Shown here piece after piece: positions 23,934 to 35,300 of a stretch of 64,000 nt of DNA. Positions within the stretch are counted from its first letter, which is position 1; each line of letters begins with the position of its first letter. This DNA comes from Acorus gramineus (lineage: Eukaryota > Streptophyta > Magnoliopsida > Acorales > Acoraceae). The DNA lies in NCBI GenBank assembly GCA_030737835.1, contig CM060856.1, positions 372,001 through 436,000 on the forward strand. The letters are read 5' to 3'. Under the pieces are notes generated by a model. It was not told the origin of the DNA and made no database searches. It worked only from the letters and a program-made list of their open reading frames with translations. The translations under genes and the position numbers were made by a program.

Positions 23934-24242
23934 TGTTGTAAATAATGCATGTCTTGATACATGCAATAGTGGATGATCACACCATAATTGACTCATATGT
24001 AAGTGTGTCCATCAATTCTAGTGGTGTACCCTCCCTATGCATCTTTTGGTTACCCTATGTACCCTTTATGACTTTGGCCTTATATAAGGAGGGCTTGACA
24101 AACATGTAATTCATGGGTTAAGAGATAGAGAAAGAGAGTGAGGAAAATGAGTATAATAGTAGAAAAGTTCCTGAAGAACTTTATATTTTCATCTCTTGTA
24201 TCTCCATATAATTCTCTCTCGCATTTCTTTTATTTTATAACA
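23934..24242 (+). repeat. 3' LTR of the Copia element
   Basis: 309 bp starting TGTTGTAAATAATGC and ending TTTATAACA, matching 17219-17526 with about 23 differences by hand count. Confidence 0.92.
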
Positions 24243-24473
24243 CTTACATTTTAATATTTTTATATTAATAAATTTTATATAATAAGATATGTATTATAAA
24301 AAAATAAAAAAATGCATTTTATAAAAAATTCTAACAAATTATATATCTTATTAATGTGATTGTATGATGTTATTGAGATATATGGGACTGGAATTAAGAT
24401 TAGAACGATGTATAACAAAAAGAAATTGAAAAATTAATTACGGTTCCTCTGGTCACCTGCTTATTATTTTTAA

Positions 24474-24893
24474 GGTGTGTTTATGCACAAATACAAAAAA
24501 AGAATTAAATGAAAGTGATGGAATTTGAGTCAAAGGAAAACTAATAGAAAAGAAATTAATTTCTTTTTTATTGTTTTATACGGTGTTTGTGCCTATAATG
24601 TAAAGTGATGAAAAATAAAAATTGTTGTTTGTGCGAGTGATGGAAACTAATGTAAAATAAAAATTCTTAAAAAAAAAAACCTAGATCTATTCTACAAAAA
24701 AAAAAATCACAAAAACAAATCTAAAATCTCAATCTAGATAAGCTAGGTAAAAATAATAAATTGAAAAAAAAACTTAGATCTATTCAACAAATAAAAAAAA
24801 AAATTAGATCCACTCAATAAATCAAATATGAAATAATAAAAAAAATTATTTCTCTCACTTTCTCTCACTTTTCATGGGGGCACAAACACACCC
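24474..24893. mobile_element. MITE with AAGGTGTGTTT termini
   Basis: The left end AAGGTGTGTTTATGCAC pairs with the right end (reverse complement AAGGGTGTGTTTGTGC), about 420 bp apart, with T/A-rich flanks. The interior is A-rich. Superfamily uncertain; TAA or TTA flanks would suit PIF/Harbinger. Confidence 0.55.
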
Positions 24894-25201
24894 TTTTAGA
24901 TTTGTCATTTTCGAAGTTATTTTTAGATATGTGGATCACTGTGTCTATTTTTTGAGTCGGATGTTTCATAGTTGGAGTTTTCAAAATACCCTTAGACCCT
25001 CCTTCCCAACCTTCCTCTCCCCCAAAATGCTCAGAACCCCTCGGTTTCACATAATTGTTCTCTCTCCATGATTTCAAAACTTGTAATTCATTCCACCACG
25101 ATTTGAAATCCACCTATTTTGACTTTGATTCCTTCTCTCAACAGGGACTGGGACATTCCTCACTCGATCAATCATCAAGACTGGGGACGAGCATGCGCAG
25201 G

Positions 25202-25597
25202 TAGGGGTGGTAAACGAGCCGAGCTTTGACATGTTAAAGCTCGGCTCGTTTATAAACGAGCTCACCCGAACTTAGTGTTCTTCTTCATTTTAGGATTTTT
25301 AGGGGTTGAAAATAAAATTTTAGCCTAAATAAGCCAAGTTCATTAGCCTAAATGAGCATATTTTGTATTGATTTAATGTTTTGATTTTATAAAGGGGTTT
25401 AGTTAAACTTCAACTACGTTTTTTATAACACAAACGAGTCGAGTTTGAACACAAATAAAGCTCAATCCAAGTCCCGAGCCTAACCAAGTTTAAAAATTGT
25501 TCAAACTCGCTCATTTGTCTAATTGAACGAGCCTGAACGAGCTCGAACAAAGCCAAGCCCGAACTTGAGCGGATTGGTTCGTTTACCAGCCCTATCC
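25202..25597. mobile_element. TIR element with GGTAAACGAGCC ends
   Basis: The left end AGGGGTGGTAAACGAGCC pairs with the right end (reverse complement AGGGCTGGTAAACGAACC). GAGC/GCTC-rich subterminal repeats follow on both sides (for example GCTCGGCTCGTTTATAAACG). This is a familiar repeat form in plant genomes, probably hAT-like, but the target duplication was not resolved. Confidence 0.6.
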
Positions 25598-26350
25598 GTA
25601 GGGCCCAATTCATAGAATTATTCTAGGGTCTTTATTCATTCAATCATCCATTCAACACATAATATGAAGTTCAAATAAAAAAAACAATAAAAAAAAAAAC
25701 ATGAAGTTCACAACTAAATAACTCAAACTTAATACATCATCCAGGATTTAAATGAAGCATTTAAAAGTTAGATGAATACACACTTTATTTAATTTATTTA
25801 ACATATAAATTTTACCACTAAGAGGTATTAGTCCACAACATATCATAAATAAGAAGTTTTTATTCACCCTAAAGCAAGCGCATGCAGCTAGATGACGAAG
25901 GACCATGACTAAGATCTGAAATTGTCCAAGCAAATTGTTTTTTAAGGATAGAAGAATCACAATTTTCTTAAATTAAAAATTGTCAATACTCTCACACTAT
26001 CACAAAATAAAAAATGAGTTCAGATCATCTGTGTGACAATCACATGTAAATTCTATGTTAATTAACCAATGAATGTCACATAAATAGTTCAAAAGAAATT
26101 TAGATGGTTCAAAAGTTTCTTAGGAATATTTTGTTTTTAGATGTTTTTTTATTTTTATTTTGAGGGTTAGATGTTATCCTTGTTTTCACTGTAAATACAT
26201 TTGAAATACCATCCCATATTTTTGAAAGATTGTATAGAGGAACCAAACAAATTGACATGTAATATAATTAACATGAATAGAACAAGTCCTCGGTAAACGG
26301 ATCGAGGCGTCGAGGGAGCCTTGTAACATTTGAATAGCGTTTAGTAATTA

Positions 26351-26775
26351 GCCCCTTTTAGATGTAGAATAAAGGTGTGAATATCTTGAAATAAAATGGA
26401 ATAATTGATTTTAGTTGTTTAGGAGGATTGGATACTCAAGGATAATCTATGCTTGAATAACTTGTCATAAAAGTGGATAGTCATTCCATGAAACAGATGG
26501 AATTAAAGTTATTCCAGGTTATTCCACCCAAAAAATATGTGAGCCCCCTATCAAATCAACTGTCATCACCTCTTATAAATCACATGTCAAATCAACTATT
26601 ATCATTTTTTCACATTTTATAAATCATTATCCACATTTTATTCATATTTTATCCAAACAATAAAAAAATTATTGTTACGTTTCCCAACAAGAACAATTCA
26701 AAACACAATCAAACATAATATTATTTTATCATTATTTATATCCAAGAATAAGTTCTATTATGTGTCCAAACGGGG
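26351..26775. mobile_element. Probable MITE
   Basis: The left end GCCCCTTTTAGATGTAGAAT resembles the reverse complement of the right end (CCCCGTTTGGACACATAAT). Length 425 bp, AT-rich interior, no clear target duplication. Confidence 0.45.
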
Positions 26776-27039
26776 AAGATTTCATGTAAAACATATCCAC
26801 ATGTAGACACCAAGGCCCCTCCCATTGTCTTTTTGGACTTCTATGCCAAAGTTTTCAGTCCTTTGGACTGATTCTTAAGTGGCCCCGGTCCAATACAAGA
26901 ACACTTCGAATCGATGACCAAATTCATGTTAAGCTTGATTTTTAGCTGAAAAACGATGACCGGACCGTTTAAAGTTCATGTTTACCATAAGAGCTCTATA
27001 GATTATTTTTGTTTTAATTACAGCCAAAAGTTCCTGCCA

Positions 27040-27042
27040 TGT

Positions 27043-27074
<32 letters not shown>
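27040..27074. repeat. (AT)n(GT)n microsatellite
   Basis: TATATATATA runs into about ten TG units just before GGATCC. Confidence 0.85.
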
Positions 27075-27514
27075 GATCCGACTATAAATCAAGCTCAAGT
27101 TCAACTCCCTCCAGCCCTGGGAATAAATCCTGATAATCGCAACAGCCATTAAAATTGTCAACAAATTAAACATAGCTCCATATTACAATTCCATCCCCAA
27201 AATCCAAAATTCCAGCAACCGGTATCATCCCTTTCGATAAAAAAAGATTGCCACTCTATAAAAGGCTAGCTGTAGCTTGGGCTTGTGCACAAAACAAAGA
27301 TAATGAGAGCACTTTAAAAATTAACTTGAGTATGTAGTTTAAGGTTACAGGGACGCAGAACCCAAAAAGATTAGTAGACATATTGGTAGATGGTTCCTAA
27401 AATTGTAGATCTCCAGGCCTTCTGAATGGGAAGAACCACTGGGAATTGCATTTCTAACTTCAAATAAAATTAACGTCAATCCCAGCAACAACTGCAAATA
27501 AAACAAGTTGATGA

Positions 27515-30425
27515 CTACCTCCTCACTGGAGGAGCTCCACCCCTGCCACCAGTAGGACCAGATCGGCCGCCAGCCTGGGCCTGCATAAAATTAAATAAGT
27601 GGCATTCTCCATAATGTCATAAGATTTGAAAGAGAGAACAATATATAACAAAATTTTGCAACATTAACAGTCATGTTAAGATTATCACTGTGGATGAAAA
27701 ACAATTCCCCAAAAAAAAACATGAGTTTTCATCCAACCTTGCATGAAAAACTTATAAATGAAAGATGAATAAAATTTATCCAATTTTGCATTGTAATTAA
27801 TTTAATAATGGCTCAAATTTCAAATGGTACCATAGAAACTCCAAATAGAAAATAGCAGGAATCTTCTAATAAAAAAAGGAGCAAAAACAATAAATACTAA
27901 TTACCCCACTTTAGTTTCCTTTTCCTTAGACCTTATGAAATCAGCTCCAATTCACTTAATATTACAATCTTTTAGTTATCCAACAATATCTTTTCTCGGT
28001 TTATTTTTTGGACAATTGGTTAAGCCCACATGCTGTCTTTTAAAATTGTATGCCCCTTGAATGAAAGAGGTCAAAGTAACAAGAATGCATTTCATAACAA
28101 TGGATGCAAATTGGAAGTGGCAACAAGAAGCAGGCCCATCAATATGTCAACAGCACACTAAAATAACACAACTTACCCTTGCCCGCATCGCAACAGCACG
28201 GCCACGGCCAACCCCAAGAGCTGAACCCTTGCCCTTCATAACCAAGACAGAGATTCAAATGAACTAAAACATATCAGAAGATTATATAAATTTACATAAG
28301 AGTTAAGGAAGCAGTAAGCACACATAAAACCTACCTTAATTCTGGCATCCAGACGCTTAAACATTGGAGCATTTTTCAACATATCTGGTATGACCATAAA
28401 CCTGCAACAGGAAACACATAAGTAAATGCACAGCACACTGCTAATATTTATTTATATGCAATTCTAGGAAAAACAAGTTATTCTCTTACCTCACTTTGCT
28501 TCCTCGGATGAAAACATGCTCAAGCTGTGAAACCTTTCCATCCTACAGAATCAATTAAAATTAGAACTATTCAGTTTACAAAAGAATGGCATTGCACAAA
28601 GACCAGAATCAATATGAACTTTTTAATTAATTAACGGGACATATAGACGAAGCTATATTCTCACAGAGGTAAGTGTAAACTGAGGAATATGCAACAGGGA
28701 CAGTACATTTACAGTATGGCATGAAACCAGACAACACACATGAACAATTATTGAGTACATAATCTTCCCCTCTCTGAACTCTCTAAACTCATACTAAGAT
28801 ATCAAATCTGGATCTTAGTGCTAGTTGTTACAATGTCAAAAAAGAAAGGAAAGGTAAACATCAAGTTGAGGCAGCCAATACTGTTCTGAATAGGGATTGG
28901 ACATTCATGTTTGAATAGTTTCTTGAGAGATTGTATCATCAATAGCAAAAAGTCTAGACCTTCAAAGGAAATTTGAATCCGCAAACCTTGGATTTGAGTG
29001 TCATCACATGAAGACTTTGTCATTTTCTTCTTCACCACCTATAGCATCTGCAGACTGAGAAATCCATGCCCAGCTCAAGTTTCTACACCACCACATCTAT
29101 CACACCTTCCCTTCTCACAACCTCCTGAAGATTGGCAAGTAGCTCCAACCTCCCTCAGGTTCCTCCTTAGAACCTCCCCTATCCCTTGATCCAATGCTGG
29201 CTAATAAAACCATCCTTTCATGCGGCCAAATTGAACAAGCTAGGAAATTTTACTGTGAGTCATGTCACCGCACCAATCATCATATTAGAAGAACACTGTG
29301 TCCCCCACCCCAACCTTTCAACTAATAGCCTCGCTAAAAGCTCCAACCACACTCCTGATGCCTTTCTAGATCGAGGACATCCTAGATGAACCCACCAGGA
29401 ATTTGTTCACCTGTAAGGAACTACACCGGTATTTGTCCCCCAAAACCTGACACCACATTTGGTTCTTGTCCTTCAACCGACTCTACAGCTATTCGCAAAG
29501 CAATGCTTCATATCCTCTAGATTCCAAATACCAGCCCCCCCCCCGGAAAAAAAAAATCTATCTTGCTGCTACAAACCATGTTCCATCTCACCAAATGCAC
29601 TCCAGTTACAATATAGTGAGTAGAAAGAGGAAAATTGCAAAGATATATACTAATGTCTTTTGATTTACATCCAAATGGACATCTACGAAATTTTGAAAGT
29701 ACACTTCTTGATTATGTCCATCCTCAACTTCAACAACTGGCCTTTCTTTGAGGATTGTATCCTAGTGAGAATTAATCCAAATAGCTATCCATAAAGTTAT
29801 GCAACCCCAACCCCAAAAATTTTATATAGCTTGAATGTAATGTTGCTCATAAGTACGATCATCAATCATTAAAGTTGGAATATGGAGCAAGTTTTTGGAG
29901 TATCTAATCTGACCTTCCAAACATCACAAATCATTAAAAATATAAATCACAAGAGCCAATTTAAAAACGATTCCACAAAAATATCAAGTCATTTAAAGTT
30001 ACAGGTGATGGGATCGATAGTCTATAGCGGATTGATGGTCATGAAAGTAGATTTCACAAATTTTAGCATTCTTAAATACAAGTTTCACAATAAAACATAA
30101 TTCTACTCGTAGCGCGATTTGATGCAAAGATTATACGCCATGAAACACAAATGTTGTACCCGTCAAACTTGAAAATATAGTATAGGACTCTTAAATCTAA
30201 AAATAAAAAAAATAAAAAAAAATCAAGTAGGGTTATAAGAAATAGAAGAAAAAAAGGGTTTATGACCTTGGAGGTGTAGGTGATGGATTCGAGCTGGCAG
30301 TTCCAGTTGTCTTCGCATTCGATCATGGAACCTCTGTAGAGCTCACCACTCTTCAGCTCCACTGTCACGATGTGCCCTGCCGCCTCGTGCAGCAGCTTCA
30401 CCGGTATCCCCAAGCTTCGACTCAT
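27515..30425 (-). CDS. SMD3: Small nuclear ribonucleoprotein SmD3
   Basis: Five coding exons: 30425-30267, 28542-28490, 28401-28335, 28233-28177, 27580-27515; 402 bases, 133 residues, all GT..AG. The protein is a core Sm subunit. SmD3 pairs with SmB in the heptameric ring around U1, U2, U4 and U5 snRNA in the nucleus. Sm1 motif: residues about 8-49 (PVKLLHEAAGHIVTVEL through EDNWNCQLESI); Sm2: EHVFIRGSKVRF and VIPDMLK. The tail is Gly/Arg-rich (VGRGRAVAMRAR, then GGRSGPTGGRGG), the methylation-prone tail usual for SmD3. Intron 1 is 1.7 kb. Length and order match the family. One difference from the commonest form is Trp in EDNWNCQ, where Met is usual. Nothing indicates it is broken. Confidence 0.96.
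28543..30266 (-). other. Intron 1 of SMD3
   Basis: A 1.7 kb intron after codon 53. It has a run of C at about 29536-29543 and broken frames at 28.8-29.7 kb that may be an old retroelement, but no motif was good enough to name it. Confidence 0.8.
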
Positions 30426-30455
30426 CTCTCTCTCTCTAAAACCCTAGGAACAAAT
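30426..30455 (-). promoter_or_regulatory. SMD3 leader with CT tract and telo-box
   Basis: Directly upstream of the start codon lies a (CT)n tract on the plus strand (GA in the transcript) and AAACCCTA at 30438-30445, a telo-box, frequent near the transcription start of plant genes for translation and RNA machinery. Its role here is inferred from that general pattern. Confidence 0.5.
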
Positions 30456-30779
30456 ACGAGACGAGAAAAGGGACCAAAGAAACGGGGAAAAGAGAAACGC
30501 ATGTCTCGACACAGTCTCTAGTCAGGGCCAGCCCCGTGATTTAATATTGTTTTATTCTCTTTTTTACTAGAAACTTTTTGTTTTGTTTTTTTAGGTATTT
30601 CATTTTTTTTATTTTTATAAACATACGTTTCTTTTTTCTTCTTTTTTCTCTTCTGATTTTTCTTGTTGCTATTTGATTCGGATTTTATTTTATTTATTCT
30701 TAGGTTTATAAAGATTAAGATTTTATTGGATATTGTGTTTTTTTTATTTTTTTTTTATTTGTTCATTTTTATAGTTGTG

Positions 30780-31290
30780 GCAAGAATTTAATCTTCGATT
30801 CCAAGAGAATAGACATGCATCACAGGCTTAATATTCAATGGTCTATTCAATGATTTTTTGGTCAGCCCAACCGTCCTCATAGGGCCATATATCCCTGTGT
30901 GGGGTCCAGAACCCACACAGGGATGTATATTTATTTAGATTTTATTGGATACTGTGCTATTTTTATATTATTTTTTATTTGTTTAGATTTGTATATTTAT
31001 TGTGTTATTTTTATATTATTCCAGAGCCCGCATTTTTGTACGTATGTTTTTTTTTGCCTTTTTTTGTTAATTTTTTTTCTTTCAATTTTGTGGTTTTTTT
31101 TTCTGTTAAGCTTAATTGTATAAAAATAAAATAAAAATTTGAAAATTATTTTAAAAAAATTGTGATAGTTGTAGCAAGGATTTACCGTCGATTCTAAAAG
31201 AATGGATGTGCATGCATCTTGATCTCTTAGTTAACCTAACCCCCCTAATGGGGCCATACATCCCTATGTAGGGTTCAAAGTCAGATCCAC
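30780..31290. repeat. Doubled about 120-bp segment with a perfect 13-bp hairpin
   Basis: A segment running from GGCAAGAATTTAATCTTCGATTCC to the CCATATATCCCTGTGTGGG end (about 30778-30905) recurs in diverged form at about 31170-31270. The first copy ends in a perfect hairpin at 30891-30924 (stem ATCCCTGTGTGGG, loop of 8). Probably a decayed transposon; identity unknown. Confidence 0.55.
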
Positions 31291-31299
31291 CAGATAACA

Positions 31300-32360
31300 A
31301 ACTGGATGGATTGCACAACAAGATATTGTTCGTCATTAGGTGATGTGTCTTGAGGGGTAAGAGTTGTACTCCCATATGCGTCTTGGGGGATAAGAGTCGT
31401 ACTCACATATAAGCTGGACTATATTTCTCATTAAGCGATATAAGACTAAACAGATGATGCATTAAGTCACCCCGCCATCATCTCACCATATTCATGGGTC
31501 TCTTGAACTCTTGGCTATCCTAGACATCACAATCATCTCTTAATAGGCAGCACGTTCTTTTGTGGAATCATATTCACCAGCGCGTGATAGACAAACTCTG
31601 ATAACAAGTATAATCATTGAACTTTGAAATGTTTCGTTTAAATTCCGGCTGATGTATTAATTTTAAATTATTTAGTTTTGAACTTCATAATTATGTGTTG
31701 AATGGATGATCAAATGAATAAAGACCATACAATGACAGCGATTCGAGGTCACCAAGATGCAGTGCACTTGGGACCTATGTCAAATTAAGGGTTGTGGTCC
31801 CGAGGCATTACAGAATGATATCATAGCTGAGGTTCATGTTTTTCACTCGCGTCCTTCTTTCTCATATGGCAGGACCAGTGGCACATCATTTGAAGTAGCT
31901 TTTCTTTTTCAATGTATAAGATGCCGAACAGAGCAAGTGAAAACATAGCCTCTCATGTTAATAAGAACATTTGCAAGGAAACCTAAAAAAAAAAGATCAT
32001 GGCAATTTATTTATATGTTTAGACTGATCTATTCCCACGATAACAAAAACTTGTCTAGTTGATCTTTGAGAGTTATGGCATATCCTCCTAATCACTAGCT
32101 GCTACAATGGATATCCAATAAAGGGTTGTGTTTATGAACAAAATATTATACAACAGAGCCACCAACGAACCACCAGACCAGATCCTTCAAAGCCACAGGA
32201 AGTTGCAGGAGGGACCGAAAAACCCAAAACCAGAGCTATGAGTCTTCCAAAATGCATCTTCAGTGAGCATGTGAGAATAACAGGACCCACAAAAGGCAAC
32301 AAAAATATGGTGACGCCTCACCTGGATCCCAGAGGTGAGAATTCAGAAGAACATATCATA
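31300..32360. other. Spacer and PHD-gene 3' region, nothing else recognised
   Basis: No supported gene. The last few hundred bases before 32361 probably carry the 3' untranslated region of the PHD gene; no polyadenylation signal was fixed. Confidence 0.45.
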
Positions 32361-35300
32361 TCAATCAGAATCATCTGAGCTGCTGGAAGCCGATGTCCTG
32401 CTTCCATTGGCATTTGGCCTTCCTTCATGGCTCTCATCCTCGCTGAAGGAACTACCAGAGTCCTCATTTGAGTGAGAGGTCGAATCTGGATCATCATCCG
32501 ATACCACACCCACCTTTTGCCTCTGCTTTCTGACCTCTTTCACTCCTCGACCTTGCAATGCCAGCCGCCTCCGCTTGCGTGCCTTCCTCTTTCCCTTTGG
32601 AAATTCATCTTGGTGTGACTCAGGATTCTTATCATCCAATACTTCTGAGGCTTTCCCGTTCTTGGTTTCTTCATTCTCCGATGTGCCTATGGCGGGGTCA
32701 GCATCCGGCCTTCGTCTCTTCCTGCCTGCATTGGTCTGGAGACAGAATTCATTAGCTAAAATGAAAATCACTGATAAAGCAACAGCCAGAGTATGAAATG
32801 CAAGCTTTTCTAGTTTTTCCTATTCTGTTCTATCCATGAATTCAATGAATAAAAAAGGCAGGCATACAATGTTTCATGCAGGCACACAATTTCAACAAAA
32901 GGTCCAACATGCACACACTGGTATATTGGTTCATTTACTTTTTTTTACCATGTTTCTTGTGCTACATTACATAACAGTATCTCAGCAAACTGTTGAAATC
33001 ACGCATAACCATGATTGAAGGAATAATCATATATAACAATTCCAATAATATAGACATCTTTTGCATGGATCTTAACACAGAAACAATAATGCCTGAATTT
33101 TATTCATCCGCAATTTGTGTTGTACAAAATCTTGCAACTCATTAATAAACAAATTCGATCTTCTAATTTCCAGATAAAATATCTAGAAATGAATTGTTTC
33201 AACCAATAATTTGGAACGCCCAACATATTATATAACATAATTCAAAGTGCGGCTGCACGTAGTGGTACGTGCGGCCTCACATGCTGATGTGCCCCCTTGG
33301 CGCACATCAGCACCCTACCTTTGTGCTATCCAAGTGCTGCTATGTGTAGGCACATGCGGCCATGTGCAGTCATGTGCGACCAACCATTCAAACCCAATTC
33401 GAACGGGAAGCAAACAACCCTTGGGCGTTCAAATCCAATTCAAACGGAAATCAAACTACCATTTGGAGTTCAAACTTAGTTGATTTGAACGGGAAATCAA
33501 ACGGTTCTTCAGGTGTTCAAACTCAATTCGAACGGGATTCAAACGGCCCTTAGGCATTCGAATTCTGTTCGAACGGGGTTCAAATGGCTGTTTGAATCCC
33601 ATTCAAATTGGGTTCAAACGCCCATATACTATATATATATATAATTTGCTGCCGACCCCACCGCATATGGGGTCCGCACATATTTTTAAACTATGTTATA
33701 TAAGCACACCAACTTTGAAGTGCCACCTCTCTGTAGGTGAGTAAATTTAATGGGGTGGGTTTTTTTTATTTTTGATGTTGTGGTATACGCTTGGTGTGGT
33801 GGTGTCGTCATTGTCAGGTTTTTCTTCTCGTGTGAGGTTTTTTTTTTTTTTTGGTGTGTGTTGGGGGGGGGGGGGGGGGGGAGGGTTTCAGGTTTTGGTT
33901 GTGGAAATCATGGAATGAGGGTAGCGTAAAAGTAAAATGGGGACATGATCTGGTTGTCATCACTGTTGATTGAGCAATTGAATTAGTGAAGGTGCACTTA
34001 GCAATACTTCACATGATCATCAAATGACATTAATGGTGATAAGATAAAGCTGTATGGACAATAAAAAATAGGGATTTTTATTTTTAAGTCCCTATAAACA
34101 TGCCTACTTAGAGATCGGTCCATCACTTCTTCATATTTCTTTTTTAGTTTCCATATTTAATCGCATATTTGGTTTTTAGTCCCTCCGTCAAAAGTCCATC
34201 CATAAACCGTTAATTTGTGAAATGTGATTTATTTTTAAGTCCCTGTAAACTATGTTATTTAGTGATTAGTCCCTCCCTTCTTCATATTTTACAGGGACTA
34301 ATCACTAAATAACATAGTTTACAGGGACTGATCACTAAATAACATAGTTTATAAGGACTTAAAAATAAAATCACATTTAACAAATTAACGGTGTATGGAC
34401 GGACATTTGACGGGGGGACTAAAAACCAAATATGCGGTTGAATATGGAGACTAAAAAAAAATATAAAGAAGTGAGAGATCGATCTCTAAATAGACATATT
34501 TACAAGGACTTAAAAATAAAAATCCCTAAAAAATATATATAAATTGAATTGGACTCCACTACTTTTGACACACTAATTTATGGCATGCATACTTAATCTA
34601 CAATATTATATAGAAACATTTTCAATATAATCAGTGGCTGTGTACCTTAGGTCCACGATCAACTAGTTGAGCCCATTCATTTCTGTTCCTCAGGCAATCA
34701 AGAACAGCCTGTGAGTGACTCGAATATGCATAACGCTCTCCATTATGTTTTCTTAGGTTATGCCAGTGCTAACATGGAAAAAAAAAAGAAAAGAAGAAGA
34801 ATAAGAATATAACACAATGATAAAAAATACCTGACAAATAAAATTTTCAGTCATACCGGAAGCACTGCATTGCACAGTTCTTCATATGTCATACGTTTCC
34901 CCTTGCTCATTATCTCATTTATGAGGCCTGTAATATAAAAAACAGCATGGCAATCACATTAACTAAAAGAAGGGAAAAACAAAATAGAGAGGCCGGTTAA
35001 AAGAGAGCAGATCATATACCTGGTAGAGTGCGAGGGGCATGCCCTAAAACCGCACCATTACCATCAGAGCTTTCCCTGGTGGAGATAAACGTAGGTAATT
35101 GATTCTGTCCATTGGCCTCAATTATGGGTGGAAGGCCACTGCTGGCACTGGGAACAAAGGGCACCTCAAAATCAGATCTACCATAAGCATCCTTGTCACA
35201 GCCATCAGTTGGAAAAATAATCTCTTGTCGTTTCTGGTCAGGAGAAGAAGGCACCCTCAACATCTTTTTGGATTCATCTACTGCCTCACGTGAAATACGA

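Larger units (their letters stand above)
17219..24242 (+). mobile_element. Decayed Copia LTR retrotransposon with a nested solo LTR
   Basis: Two direct LTRs (17219-17526 and 23934-24242) flank about 6.4 kb. The order is: primer-binding-like TGTTATCAGCATGAG (17527), long leader, broken gag with a CCHC relic, inserted foreign LTR (19700-20953), Pro-Glu-rich linker repeats, reverse transcriptase with a YIDD active site, truncated RNase H, purine tracts, 3' LTR. The order gag-RT-RNase H and the YIDDLNLI text identify Copia. Every long frame carries stops, and I find no integrase core, so it is dead. Flanks ATACG (left) and CTTAC (right) do not match, so no target duplication is evident. Confidence 0.9.
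32736..34645 (-). other. Intron 7 of the PHD gene
   Basis: A 1.9 kb intron before the last exon. It holds a 41-bp tandem repeat block (33245-33700), G-rich runs near 33864-33883 and a hairpin MITE (34071-34526). Confidence 0.85.

Noticed and set aside
17219..24242. A 5-bp target duplication for the whole Copia element
   Set aside because: Left flank ATACG and right flank CTTAC do not match, so I do not claim one.
33387..33628. CRISPR-like array of 41-bp units
   Set aside because: The units are contiguous diverged tandem repeats without unique spacers, in a plant intron.
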